Shown here piece after piece: positions 43,186 to 51,604 of a DNA stretch of 51,695 nt. The translations under genes were made by a program, and so were the position numbers. The notes beneath the pieces are model-generated. The model was not told the origin of the DNA. It worked only from the letters and a program-made list of their open reading frames with translations, and ran no database searches. The stretch's first letter is position 1. Each line of letters opens with the position of its first letter. Location of the stretch: the NCBI GenBank assembly GCA_020725025.1, contig DYFV01000035.1, positions 1 through 51,695 of the forward strand. Reading direction: 5' to 3'. This DNA is from Azoarcus sp. GTDB taxonomy: Bacteria; Pseudomonadota; Gammaproteobacteria; Burkholderiales; Rhodocyclaceae.

Positions 43186-44799
43186 TCATTTCCTCGGCGC
43201 CTCGCCGCGCCGGACTTCCAGCCGGTGAAGAGGGTAATCAGCCCGATCTTCGTAGTAAAACAGCGCGTCGCCTCTACAAGCGATTCTCGATGAAGGGCTG
43301 ACGAGATCGGCTCGCGACACTGCCCACTCCGACTCGGGCGAAAGTACGTCCACCCTATAAACGAGTCCGCTGCCCGTTGCACAGATTTCTCCACGAAGAA
43401 GGCTTTCGGCGGACACGCGGAATCCGCTCGCCGGGATTCTTCGCACGATCGTCCCCGTTGTTCGGTCGATCTCCAGGATGGCGTTCGAGGTGATCGCGAA
43501 CACCTTTCCGTCCATCAGCGCGAGCGGGGTATCGTAGGAGCCGCCCTCGGACTCGAGATTCAGCGACCACATTCGCCTTCCCCCCTCGATCGCCTTCGCC
43601 ACCAGTTCCCGCTGGTCCATGGAGAAGACTGCCGTCCCGTCGAGCACAGGCGGACTGCCTGCTCCGACCCGGGTCGACCACCGAACGACAACGCGTCCCG
43701 AGTCCAGGTCGGCCACCTGAATTGCGCCCGACTCGGGACCGACACGTGTCCTGAAGGCGACCGTTTTCCCGTGGACCGAGGGCGGGCTTACCAACACTTC
43801 GTTGCCGCCCCCTGCTTCCGCGCTGCGGGCCAGATCCGCGATCTCCTCCCGCGTCGTTCCAGGCGGACAGAGCGTTCTCTGGGCGCCGATCGCAATCGCC
43901 GCGGCTACATCCCGCCCAAAGAACTCCGCCAGATTCGCCACGATATCCGCTTCGGCGCGCCCTTGAGAGCGCGCGTCGCAGACCCCTATGGCCCATGGCA
44001 GCAGGCTCCGCGAGCCCATGCCCCGGAACACCTCCTTCGCCTCGCGAGTTCTCGCCGCTCGACCCGTCTCGCTCAGAAGCCGATCTTCGACCTCCAAGCT
44101 CGCGGGGCCCGAAGACTTCCACCGCACCTCGCCGGATTGCGCGTCGACGGCGATCAACCGGCCGCCCGCATCGCCCAGCAACACCACCGTCCCGGCCGGC
44201 ACCGGCCGGTAGGTGTTGGCACTCTCCAGACGCACCCGCCACAATTCCTTCCCCGTGGCACGATCGAGAGCATGGACCTCGCGGCCGCTGTTCAGATACA
44301 CGGCCCGCGCATCGAGGACCAGCCCGGAGTCGGCCTGATTGCCTTTCCGGAATCGCCAGACGGTCGTTCCGTCGTCGAGGCGCAGCGCAGTTACGAATCT
44401 GGCCGCACTGAAGTACATCAACTCCCGATCGACGATCGGCTCCGAGATGTACGGACTTTCACTGCGCGCCTCCCACTCCGTGCTGCCGCTCGCGGCAGAC
44501 AGCGCGACGACGCGGCCGTTGTAGGTGTGATAGACGAGCTTGTCGTCGAAGAGCCACGGACCGCCGGACGGTCTCTCGCCCGAGATCGAGGTCCATGCTT
44601 TCTGGACGCTCTGCAACACCGGGCTTTCCTTATGGTCCGCCCCACCATCGAGCTGGATCCGGGTTGTCGCCGGCGGCTCCGCCAAACCGCTATTGTTCGC
44701 TGCATACGCCGACGAAAGGGCCGCCAGCGACATTGCCACAACAACGGCATACCCCCGCATGCGAGGCCGGCTACGCCATTCCCGTCGTGGGACGGACAT
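43186..44799 (-). CDS. PQQ-repeat beta-propeller protein, exported
   Basis: The 537-residue protein has a signal sequence (VVVAMSLAALSSAYA) and tandem PQQ-like repeats of the type seen in BamB or quinoprotein dehydrogenases (LVYHTYNGRVVALSAASGSTEW, GGRLIAVDAQSGEVRW). It lacks the catalytic residues of a PQQ dehydrogenase that I can recognise. An insert of about 85 residues with two Cys (IGVCDARSQG, RTLCPPGTT) interrupts the propeller. The start is taken as ATG 44799, after GGGAG. Codon use is visibly less GC-biased than the neighbours, a sign of possible horizontal transfer. Function is unknown. Confidence 0.8.
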   Translation of the reverse strand: MSVPRREWRSRPRMRGYAVVVAMSLAALSSAYAANNSGLAEPPATTRIQLDGGADHKESPVLQSVQKAWTSISGERPSGGPWLFDDKLVYHTYNGRVVALSAASGSTEWEARSESPYISEPIVDRELMYFSAARFVTALRLDDGTTVWRFRKGNQADSGLVLDARAVYLNSGREVHALDRATGKELWRVRLESANTYRPVPAGTVVLLGDAGGRLIAVDAQSGEVRWKSSGPASLEVEDRLLSETGRAARTREAKEVFRGMGSRSLLPWAIGVCDARSQGRAEADIVANLAEFFGRDVAAAIAIGAQRTLCPPGTTREEIADLARSAEAGGGNEVLVSPPSVHGKTVAFRTRVGPESGAIQVADLDSGRVVVRWSTRVGAGSPPVLDGTAVFSMDQRELVAKAIEGGRRMWSLNLESEGGSYDTPLALMDGKVFAITSNAILEIDRTTGTIVRRIPASGFRVSAESLLRGEICATGSGLVYRVDVLSPESEWAVSRADLVSPSSRIACRGDALFYYEDRADYPLHRLEVRRGEAPRK

Positions 44800-45067
44800 C
44801 TCGCTCCCTCCCGCACCGGCCGTTAGGCCAAAGCGCCGCCAGATCGCCCCCCTTCCGCAAGGACGCCCTGCGAGCGAAGCTGAGGCCGACAACCGGCGAG
44901 ATCATATTCATGATTCATGCATAGCATCGCCGCCGATGACATACAAGCAAGGGGTTCCCACCGCAGGGAGCGTCCCCTATGAAGTGCCTCGCGCGGCCGG
45001 GGGGAAGGCGACCAAGGGGCAACCCGCGGGGGATGGTCGCGGCAGACGGCTGGATCCGAAGTATCCC

Positions 45068-46309
45068 TCAAGCGACGTCGCAGTCGAGCGCCGGCGACAT
45101 CTCGTGCCTCTCCTCCGGGCGTGCGTCCGCCTCGAACCCGCCGACGGCGACCCGATTGCGCCCCGCGCGCTTGGCGGCATAGAGGGCCACATCGGCGTCG
45201 GCCAGGATGTGCTCGAGCGGCACGATCTCGGCCTGGCGGTGCACGACGCGGACACCGACGCTGATCGTGACCGCGACACTCGCGCGGTCGGTGCGGATAG
45301 GCGTCGCCGCGATGCTCTCGCGCAGGGACTCGGCAAGCACCCGCGCACCGGCGAGGCCGGTAGTGGGCGCCACCACGCAGAACTCCTCGCCGCCGTAGCG
45401 GCCGAGCACGTCGCAGCGGCGCAGCCTGGCACCGAGCAGGCGCGCCACCTCGCGCAGGACGTCGTCGCCGGCCGGATGGCCCAGGGTGTCGTTGATGCGT
45501 TTGAAGTGATCCACGTCGATCATCAGGAAGGCCACGGGCTGCGCGTCCCGGCGCGCCAGCTCCTGCTCGGCGCGCGCCATCAGCGCGTGGCGGTTCAGCA
45601 CCTGGGTGAGGCTGTCGGTCATGGCCAGCCGCAGGATGTCGCGGTCCGAGCGCTCCTTGACCATGAGCACGAAGCTCATCGAGCCGACCACCGAGGTGGC
45701 GAGCAGGGTCAGATAGACGAACAGCTGCGCCGGGTGAACGTGGCCCGGCGCGAACGGCGCTTCGAGGTGACCGAAGCCGCCGGCCGCGAGCCCCGCGCGC
45801 CCGACCAGCGCCAGCAGCATCAGACAGGCGCCGGCCACCAACAGCCGGCCGGCGCGACTGTCGCGGGAGTCGGGACGGGCGAGCAAGGCGCGGATGATGA
45901 TCGCCATCTGCAGGCCATAGATCAGGCTGAGCCAGACGAAGCGGCCGCGGATGTCGTCGATGAACAGGGCGGCCACGGCGACCGCGAGCGCGATCGGCAC
46001 CAGGCACTGCCAGCGCGGACAGGGGCGACGCTGGAATTCGCAGACCGCCCCCAGCGCGAGGGCATGGACCGCCGCCTTGAGGCCGTTCGCGACCACGATG
46101 GAGAACACATCGGGAATGACGCCCCGCGCCGCGATGAGGACCCACACCGCGGTCTCCAGCGCCAGCGCGAGGCCCCAGCGGCCGATCCCTTCGCGCCGCC
46201 GCCCCGCCTGGGGCGCGGTGGCCGCGACCACGAGGCTCGCCGCCACCAGCAGGTTGATGACGATCAGGGAGAACAGCAGGGACCGCGGGTCGGCCGAGAA
46301 GGCGATCAT
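45068..46309 (-). CDS. Membrane-bound diguanylate cyclase
   Basis: The 413-residue protein has an N-terminal block of six or seven hydrophobic helices (starting LLFSLIVINLLVAASLVV), a membrane sensor of unknown ligand. The C-terminal GGDEF domain has the sequence GRYGGEEF and an RxxD site (RRCD) five residues before it. It should make c-di-GMP with product inhibition. The motif MIDVDHFKRINDTLGHPAGD is also intact. ATG 46309 gives an immediately hydrophobic N-terminus. No signal peptide is needed, as the first helix anchors it. Confidence 0.92.
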   Translation of the reverse strand: MIAFSADPRSLLFSLIVINLLVAASLVVAATAPQAGRRREGIGRWGLALALETAVWVLIAARGVIPDVFSIVVANGLKAAVHALALGAVCEFQRRPCPRWQCLVPIALAVAVAALFIDDIRGRFVWLSLIYGLQMAIIIRALLARPDSRDSRAGRLLVAGACLMLLALVGRAGLAAGGFGHLEAPFAPGHVHPAQLFVYLTLLATSVVGSMSFVLMVKERSDRDILRLAMTDSLTQVLNRHALMARAEQELARRDAQPVAFLMIDVDHFKRINDTLGHPAGDDVLREVARLLGARLRRCDVLGRYGGEEFCVVAPTTGLAGARVLAESLRESIAATPIRTDRASVAVTISVGVRVVHRQAEIVPLEHILADADVALYAAKRAGRNRVAVGGFEADARPEERHEMSPALDCDVA

Positions 46310-46732
46310 CTTTCTCTTGGGGTAGCCGCATTCGGCACGGCGAGGCAGGCGCGGCGGATTGTATGGTGCGCGCTCGACGAGTCGGCGGGCATGAGGCGGG
46401 AAGATACCCTGTTCGGCGGATGCGTGCGAGGGAAGACGCGGGTGAAATCGCGCAGGGCGACACCCTGCGCGATGCCCGCCGGCCGACGGCCCTGCGCGGC
46501 CGATGACCGCCCGGGCTCGGCGGGCGCGGGGATGCCGACAGGGCGGGAACCGCAATTGCAAGGACGATGGCTCGTAGCCGCGTTCAGGCCGGAGGCCACG
46601 CGGCGACGGTTGTCCCCGTGCGCCGCGAACAATCGGCGTCGCTCTAATGGGACGGAGGGACCGCGGCCGCCTCGTAGCGACAGTGCTGCACCGGCTGCGG
46701 AGTCATCGAACGATCGACGGTTGGAGAGCAAG
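46310..46732. other. 423-bp region without a gene, with a perfect inverted repeat
   Basis: It separates the divergent cyclase and DUF2383 genes. No credible coding sequence is seen. A perfect 10-bp inverted repeat (TCGCGCAGGG / CCCTGCGCGA, 5-nt loop) lies at 46448-46472. The region around 46470-46545 is very GC-rich and repetitive and can form further hairpins. Confidence 0.7.
46448..46472. repeat. Perfect 10-bp inverted repeat in the cyclase/DUF2383 gap
   Basis: Arms TCGCGCAGGG and CCCTGCGCGA flank CGACA. The stem is stable, but there is no T-run, so it could be an operator or an RNA hairpin in a long leader. Neighbouring genes diverge around it. Confidence 0.5.
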
Positions 46733-47179
46733 ATGGAAAGGAATGTGGATATCGATGCACTCAACAAGGTGTTGCGAGACGAGCTATCGGCCGTGGAGAC
46801 GTACCAGCAGGCGCTCGAAAAGAACCGCCAGGAGTATGGGCAGGATGCGCGGTTCATGCAGCTCGACCAGATGTGCCGCGACCACGAGCATGCTGCGCAG
46901 CAGCTTCGCAGCATGATCCGCGACATGGGCGGCACCGAGGCGCAGGGCTCGGGCGCGTGGGGAACGTGGTCGAAGACGGTGATGGGCACCGCCAAGCTCC
47001 TGGGCGACAAGGCCGCACTCAAGGCACTGAAGCAAGGCGAGGAAAGCGGCATCAAGGACTACCAGGACGTCCTGCAGAACCGGACGGCGCCGCCCGATGT
47101 GAAAAGCGCGCTGAGCGAGATGGCCTCGAAGTCGCAGGAGCACGTGCGCGCGCTCGACCGCTTGATCGCAACGGCGTGA
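46733..47179 (+). CDS. DUF2383 ferritin-like protein
   Basis: This 148-residue protein has a four-helix ferritin-like pattern. Its four helices carry E/H/Y signatures: ELSAVETYQQALEK, MCRDHEHAAQQL, GEESGIKDYQDVLQN and KSQEHVRALDRLI. The PA2169/DUF2383 family is of unknown function, often linked to stress or envelope-associated roles. The start ATG 46733 has GGAG seven bases upstream. Upstream frame extension is long but not supported. It is a single gene between two larger blocks. Confidence 0.85.
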   Translation: MERNVDIDALNKVLRDELSAVETYQQALEKNRQEYGQDARFMQLDQMCRDHEHAAQQLRSMIRDMGGTEAQGSGAWGTWSKTVMGTAKLLGDKAALKALKQGEESGIKDYQDVLQNRTAPPDVKSALSEMASKSQEHVRALDRLIATA

Positions 47180-47297
47180 CGACCTCCGCCGGCCGGCGGG
47201 GAGCTGCGAGGGGCGCGGCGTCGGGGCCGCGCCCGTTTCTCGGGGGCACACGGCGGAGTAAGCTACCGACCACCCGCAGAAAGACGGAGCAAGAACC

Positions 47298-47684
47298 ATG
47301 GTCAGGATCGCAACGCGTTGCCGCGCCGCGCTGGCGGCGCTTACCCTGTGCCTGGGCATGCTCCCCGCCGGCAGCCTTGCCCACCACGGCTGGGGCTGGG
47401 CTACGGACGAGGAGTTCCAGCTGACCGGCACGATCACCGCGGTGCGCCTGGGCAATCCCCACGGCGAGCTGCGGGTGGATGTGGAGGGAGAATCCTGGGT
47501 GGTGGAGGTGGGCCAGCCTTGGCGCAACGCGCGCGCCGGGCTCGACGACGAGCTCCTCAGCGTCGGCCAGGTAGTGACCGCCCACGGCCACCGCGCCGCC
47601 GATCCGGGCCGGCGCCTGATGAAGGCCGAGCGGGTGGTGATCGACGGCAGGAGCTACAACCTCTATCCCGACCGGGAGTCCTGA
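47298..47684 (+). CDS. DUF6152-family exported protein
   Basis: This 128-residue protein has a signal peptide (ALAALTLCLGMLPAGSLA, cleavage near residue 28) and then the family start HHGWGW. The rest is a beta-rich domain (LTGTITAVRLGNPHGELRVD, VVEVGQPW, VVTAHGHRA). The two N-terminal histidines after cleavage could bind copper, but this is a guess. The gene is 18 bp upstream of a DUF6644-like membrane gene, a pairing that recurs. Function is unknown. Confidence 0.83.
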   Translation: MVRIATRCRAALAALTLCLGMLPAGSLAHHGWGWATDEEFQLTGTITAVRLGNPHGELRVDVEGESWVVEVGQPWRNARAGLDDELLSVGQVVTAHGHRAADPGRRLMKAERVVIDGRSYNLYPDRES

Positions 47685-47702
47685 GCGCCCCGGGGCGCGG
47701 CC

Positions 47703-48164
47703 ATGGAGGCCTGGCTGACGATACTGGAGGCCGCCGCGCCGATACGGGCCCTGCGCGAGTCGGTGTGGGTGTATCCCCTGGTCAATGCCGGACACGTCCT
47801 GGGGGTGGCGCTCCTGGTCGGCGGCATCGTACCCCTCGACCTGCGCCTGCTCGGCGCCTGGGCGACCCTGCCCCTGGAACCGCTGTGGCGCGTGCTCACG
47901 CTCAGCGCCGCGGCCGGTCTCGCCCTGGCCGCCACCTGCGGCGCCCTGCTGTTCGCCACGCGCGCCACCGAGTACGCGGCCTCGTCCCTGTTTCTCGCCA
48001 AGATGGCGATCGTCGCGGCCGCCACCCTCAACGCCCTGGCCCTGCGGCACCACCCCGGCGGCGGTACGGCGGGGCGTCCCACGCGGCTTCGCATCGGCGC
48101 GGCGCTGTCGCTCGCCGGCTGGTCGTCGGCCCTCGTGCTGGGCCGGCTGGTGGGCTACTTCTGA
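47703..48164 (+). CDS. DUF6644-like small membrane protein
   Basis: This 153-residue protein has four hydrophobic helices. The start LRESVWVYPLVNAGHVLGVALLVG resembles the DUF6644 family, with a conserved His near residue 31. Further helices are VLTLSAAAGLALAATCGALLF, FLAKMAIVAAATLNAL and ALSLAGWSSALVLGRLVGYF. It follows the DUF6152-type gene by 18 bp, so they form a pair, possibly a membrane redox or metal-handling unit; this is not established. Confidence 0.8.
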   Translation: MEAWLTILEAAAPIRALRESVWVYPLVNAGHVLGVALLVGGIVPLDLRLLGAWATLPLEPLWRVLTLSAAAGLALAATCGALLFATRATEYAASSLFLAKMAIVAAATLNALALRHHPGGGTAGRPTRLRIGAALSLAGWSSALVLGRLVGYF

Positions 48165-48267
48165 ACGGAATCCGGGCACCGGGCGGGCCGGTCCGGGCAG
48201 GGGCGCGCGGGCGTGACCGCCTCGCGCGCCCTTTCGCGTCATCGGGCATGCACGCCGCCCACGGCGA

Positions 48268-49566
48268 TCAGTCGAGCCCCATGCAGTTGGCGTAGTAGGT
48301 CACCGTCGCCGGCCAGTCCGAGAAGATTCCCAGGATGCCGACCTTGCGCGCCAGCACGTCGAGCGCCTCGTACATGTCGCTGTCGTTACGCACGGCGCGG
48401 CCCTCGGCATCGAAGAGGTAGTACCACCCGGCCTTGGAAGCGCCGCGGCGCAGGTCGGAGCGCTCGAAGCTCCAGGCGATGATGTCGAAGCCGAGCGACT
48501 TGATGTCGCGCGCGTACCGGGAGGGCACGATCTCGCCGCCGGCGTCCACCGCGAGCAGGGCGAAGATGGGCGGCGCGATGATGTTCACGCCCTGCTTCCT
48601 GAGCGCCCGAAGCTCGTCCATGGACAGGCGCGGCTCGGGCGGCGTGGCGGTCGGGTCGATGTCGTCCAGATACACCGCCTGGCGGCCGAAGCGCCGCTCG
48701 TGCTCGACCCAGTAGATCACGTCGTCCCTGTTGAAGGACTGGGGCCACACCTCCTTGGGGTCGATGCCGGCCGCTTCGTACTCGGCGATCATCTTGTGGG
48801 CATAGTTGGCCTGGCTGCCGAAGACGGCGCGGATGCGGTCCGGGTCGCCGGACTTGAGCTCGGGCGTGAACTTGGCACCCAGCGACTTGATCAGCGCGAT
48901 GCTCTCCGCGTGGGTGAGCAGGGTGCCGCGCGAGGTGTAGACGTCGGTGCGCCAGGAGGCGGTGCCGCCCAGGTACTCCTCAGCGGTGGTGGCGGCCGGG
49001 TTGGACGCGTCCATCTTGCCCTCGAGCGTCTTGAACTCGGCGAGGGTGATGTCGCTGGTGCAGCACTTCGGGCTGGAGCCGGGACCGCTCCAGGGCACGG
49101 TGCACTGCTCGTTGAGCGGCGTGGCGACGATGTCGGTGGTGGTGTGCAGGTCGCACTCGGCATGGCGGCAGACGAGCTCGCCGTCCTTGGTGAAGGTCAC
49201 GTCGCACTCGATGATGCCCGCGCCCATGCGCGCGGCCGCCTCGTAGGACTCGCGCGTGTGCTCCGGGAACTGCATCGCCGCACCGCGGTGGCCGATGGAA
49301 AAGTCGGTGCGGTAGAACGGGCCGCTCTTGCACTGCTCGAGACGGCTCTTGAGCTGGCCGCCCTCCATCCCGTCCACCAGGAAGAAAGGCCGCGGTCCGA
49401 GCTGGACGGAATTGTCGGCGCGGGGACCGCCGCGGCGGTGGTCCGCGTCGCCATGGCGCGAAGTCTCATGGTGATGGTTGGGCGATTCGGCAAGCGCCGC
49501 GCCCGCAAAGGCGGTCATCGCGACCATGGCGGCAGTGATGACGGGTAAACCGGATCTGATGCGCAT
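48268..49566 (-). CDS. Exported glycerophosphodiester phosphodiesterase
   Basis: This 432-residue periplasmic or secreted enzyme should release glycerol-3-phosphate from deacylated phospholipids. It has a signal peptide ([17 protein letters not shown]) and a His-rich stretch ([17 protein letters not shown]). The GDPD core has [18 protein letters not shown] (catalytic HRG), [25 protein letters not shown] and the later segments [10 protein letters not shown] and [11 protein letters not shown]. The residue after the second catalytic His differs from E. coli GlpQ, which has HD where this has HA, but a similar CRH form is known in exported relatives. ATG 49566 has GGAGG five bases upstream. Confidence 0.9.
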   Translation of the reverse strand: MRIRSGLPVITAAMVAMTAFAGAALAESPNHHHETSRHGDADHRRGGPRADNSVQLGPRPFFLVDGMEGGQLKSRLEQCKSGPFYRTDFSIGHRGAAMQFPEHTRESYEAAARMGAGIIECDVTFTKDGELVCRHAECDLHTTTDIVATPLNEQCTVPWSGPGSSPKCCTSDITLAEFKTLEGKMDASNPAATTAEEYLGGTASWRTDVYTSRGTLLTHAESIALIKSLGAKFTPELKSGDPDRIRAVFGSQANYAHKMIAEYEAAGIDPKEVWPQSFNRDDVIYWVEHERRFGRQAVYLDDIDPTATPPEPRLSMDELRALRKQGVNIIAPPIFALLAVDAGGEIVPSRYARDIKSLGFDIIAWSFERSDLRRGASKAGWYYLFDAEGRAVRNDSDMYEALDVLARKVGILGIFSDWPATVTYYANCMGLD

Positions 49567-49841
49567 CGGGCCCTCCTCGGAGAAGTCTGGACAGGGACGC
49601 GGAGACCTCCGCGCCGGTCGTAACTGTGGGCGGGCCAGGTGTAGGGGCGATGGCGGAAAAATTACATCGACATGAAGCGGCTTCGGTGTTTCAGGTAGCA
49701 CTTGCCGGCGTTCCGGGATCGTCGCGTCCCCTGTGCTTGCGCAGCCGATAACCGGGCACGGCGCCGCGCCGGCCATCGCCCTGCCCCGCCGCCTCGAGGG
49801 GCGGGTGCGAGGCACGGCACGGCGGGCGCCGGCCGACGGCC

Positions 49842-50249
49842 TCAGGAAATACCGGCGGCGTTGAAAACCGGGCCGTAAGGCCGGTCGATGTTCGGGATGT
49901 GGTCGGTGAGCCAGCTCGCGATGAAGTTCGTCGTCTCGGTGGTGACTTCGGCCTCGCCGGCGTGGAACTTCTCTTGCAGCGCCACACAGGTCTTCACGAG
50001 ATCGTCGTGCGCGGCGCGATGGGCCTCGTAGTCGGCGTACTCGGTCTTCTCCATGTTGCGCTGCTCGTTGGCGAAATGCTCGGCGACGAAGGCGATGAGC
50101 GCGTCGAGTTGCCTGCCGACGCTCTCCCGGTCGCCGCCGGCGACGGTCTCGTCGAGGTCGTTGAGCATGCGGAAGATGGTCTTGTGTTCTTCGTCGTGCT
50201 GGGAGACGTTCGTGCCGAACGGCTCCTTGGTCCAGGTGATGAGAGGCAT
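49842..50249 (-). CDS. Bacteriohemerythrin
   Basis: This 135-residue non-heme di-iron protein binds O2 reversibly and possibly handles NO. Iron ligands of the family are visible: H in [11 protein letters not shown] and E in [11 protein letters not shown] in YEAHRAAH (two) and H/D in LTDHIPNID. The four-helix bundle is complete and soluble. It is not attached to a signalling domain, so it could store or deliver O2. The gene is divergent from the Cys-motif membrane protein. Its presence with H-NOX and a heme c chemoreceptor in the same window fits a microaerobic lifestyle. Confidence 0.92.
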   Translation of the reverse strand: MPLITWTKEPFGTNVSQHDEEHKTIFRMLNDLDETVAGGDRESVGRQLDALIAFVAEHFANEQRNMEKTEYADYEAHRAAHDDLVKTCVALQEKFHAGEAEVTTETTNFIASWLTDHIPNIDRPYGPVFNAAGIS

Positions 50250-50495
50250 GGGGAAGTTCTCCTGATGTCCATTGCGGAGCGCATCGTCTTACCACCGATG
50301 CATAAGCAGCATAGATAATCGGAGACACGGACGCGGCCGTGCAGACGAATGCTTACAAAGAGCGGTTCGGCCCCGAATCTCCCCGCGACGGCGATCTCGA
50401 TGACCCGGCGGTGCGTCTCGGACTTTCCCCCGGATCCCGTCGTTTCGGCCGGAGGAGGTTATGATCCGGGAATTCCGGTATGACCCGAGTCCGCC

Positions 50496-51080
50496 ATGAG
50501 AGAACACATCGACGAACTGCTGGCGCGTATCCAGGCCCTCCAGGAAGAGCTGGAGGAGGAATACCGTCAGGCGCGGATCGAACTGGAGCAGCGGCGGGCC
50601 AGGCTGGCGGACGACTTCCTGCGCCAGCAGCGGCGCTACAAGATCGGGCTGTTCCGCTTCCTGCTGAAATCCCGGCTGCTCGTCCTGCTCACCGCTCCGG
50701 TGATCTACCTCGGCTGGATTCCCTTCCTCCTGATGGACCTGTTCGTGACCATCTACCAGGCGGTGTGCTTCCCCATCTACCGGATCCCCAAGGTCCGGCG
50801 ATCGGACTACCTCGTCTTCGACCGGGAAGAGCTGCCCTATCTGAACCTCATCGAGAAGTTCAACTGCTTCTACTGCTCCTACGGCAACGGGGTGGCGGCC
50901 TACACCCGCGAAGTCGCGGCCCGCACCGAGCAGTACTGGTGCCCCATCAAGCACGCCCGCCGCGTGCGCTCGGCCCACAGCCGCTATCCCAAGTTCTTCG
51001 ATCACGGCGATGCCGAGAGCTTCCGCCAGGGGCTCCAGCGTCTGCGCCGCCAATACGACGACGTGGACCAGCAGCACTGA
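50496..51080 (+). CDS. Coiled-coil membrane protein with Cys motif, conserved hypothetical
   Basis: The 194-residue protein starts with an acidic coiled coil (HIDELLARIQALQEELEEEYRQ, about residues 4-45). One or two membrane helices follow (LLVLLTAPVIYLGWIPFLLMDLFVTIYQAVCF, about residues 61-92). The C-terminal soluble part has FNCFYCSYGNG, a C-x-x-C pair, and a later QYWCPIKHARR, so Cys/His metal binding is plausible. It resembles an uncharacterised family found in proteobacteria. The ATG at 50496 is not preceded by a strong Shine-Dalgarno; a TATGAT -10-like element lies at 50460-50465. Function is unknown. Confidence 0.85.
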   Translation: MREHIDELLARIQALQEELEEEYRQARIELEQRRARLADDFLRQQRRYKIGLFRFLLKSRLLVLLTAPVIYLGWIPFLLMDLFVTIYQAVCFPIYRIPKVRRSDYLVFDREELPYLNLIEKFNCFYCSYGNGVAAYTREVAARTEQYWCPIKHARRVRSAHSRYPKFFDHGDAESFRQGLQRLRRQYDDVDQQH

Positions 51081-51227
51081 GCGGCGCCGCGCCGGCGCTT
51101 GCGCCGTGCGCGGATGCGCCAGGCACCTTTCTCGTGCCGTTCAGCCGTCGTTCACCGGGTCGCCCCTAGTCTGGCAGCCATGGAGCCGCAACCGCGACCT
51201 CCAGAACCAGCCCCTGGGAGAGCGACC

Positions 51228-51509
51228 ATGAAACTCCTGAAGACGATCATCACGGCGACCGCCCTGTTCGGCATATTGGCGTCCGGCGCCTATGCCCACT
51301 CTGGCGACCGGGACCACAAGCATCGCTATTCGGAACGGCACGGCCACGAACACCGATGGTCCGACCATCGCCGCGACCGCCACCGCCACGAGTACCGCCG
51401 GCACCATCGGCACGACCACTACCGCTACGCGCGCCCGTGGATGCCCCCTCCTCCGTACGCCTACTGGCGCTGGCACCACCACCGCCATCACCGCCACGAC
51501 CGGTGGTGA
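51228..51509 (+). CDS. His-rich exported small protein
   Basis: This 93-residue protein has a signal peptide (TIITATALFGILASGAYA, cleaved near residue 23). The mature part of about 70 residues contains 19 histidines and many Arg, plus a short Pro/Tyr stretch (WMPPPPYAYW). It should be periplasmic and could bind Ni, Zn or Cu, but no metal is specified by the sequence. The start ATG 51228 has GGGAG seven bases upstream. The family is not one I can name. Confidence 0.75.
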   Translation: MKLLKTIITATALFGILASGAYAHSGDRDHKHRYSERHGHEHRWSDHRRDRHRHEYRRHHRHDHYRYARPWMPPPPYAYWRWHHHRHHRHDRW

Positions 51510-51519
51510 GCAAGCGCAG

Positions 51520-51544
51520 GTTGGGCTGACGAAGGAAGCCCGAC
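51520..51544 (+). terminator. Possible hairpin after the His-rich gene
   Basis: GTTGGGCT and AGCCCGAC form an 8-bp stem with one G-T pair and a 9-nt loop, 10 bp after the stop. There is no T-run, so termination would be weak or Rho-dependent. Confidence 0.4.
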
Positions 51545-51561
51545 ACCCGGCGGAACACCCC

Positions 51562-51604
51562 GGGCCAGGTCTTGCCTCCTGCCCCAGGACGCAAGACCTG
51601 GCCC
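51562..51604. repeat. Perfect 14-bp inverted repeat near the right edge
   Basis: GGGCCAGGTCTTGC and GCAAGACCTGGCCC flank a 15-nt loop. It lies in noncoding sequence that continues to the window end. It could be a terminator-like barrier or the end of a repeat or mobile element not contained here. Confidence 0.6.

Noticed and set aside
46390..46732. Upstream extension of the DUF2383 reading frame
   Set aside because: The extra codons are Arg/Pro/Ala-rich with no conservation, cross a perfect hairpin, and the ATG at 46733 has its own Shine-Dalgarno.
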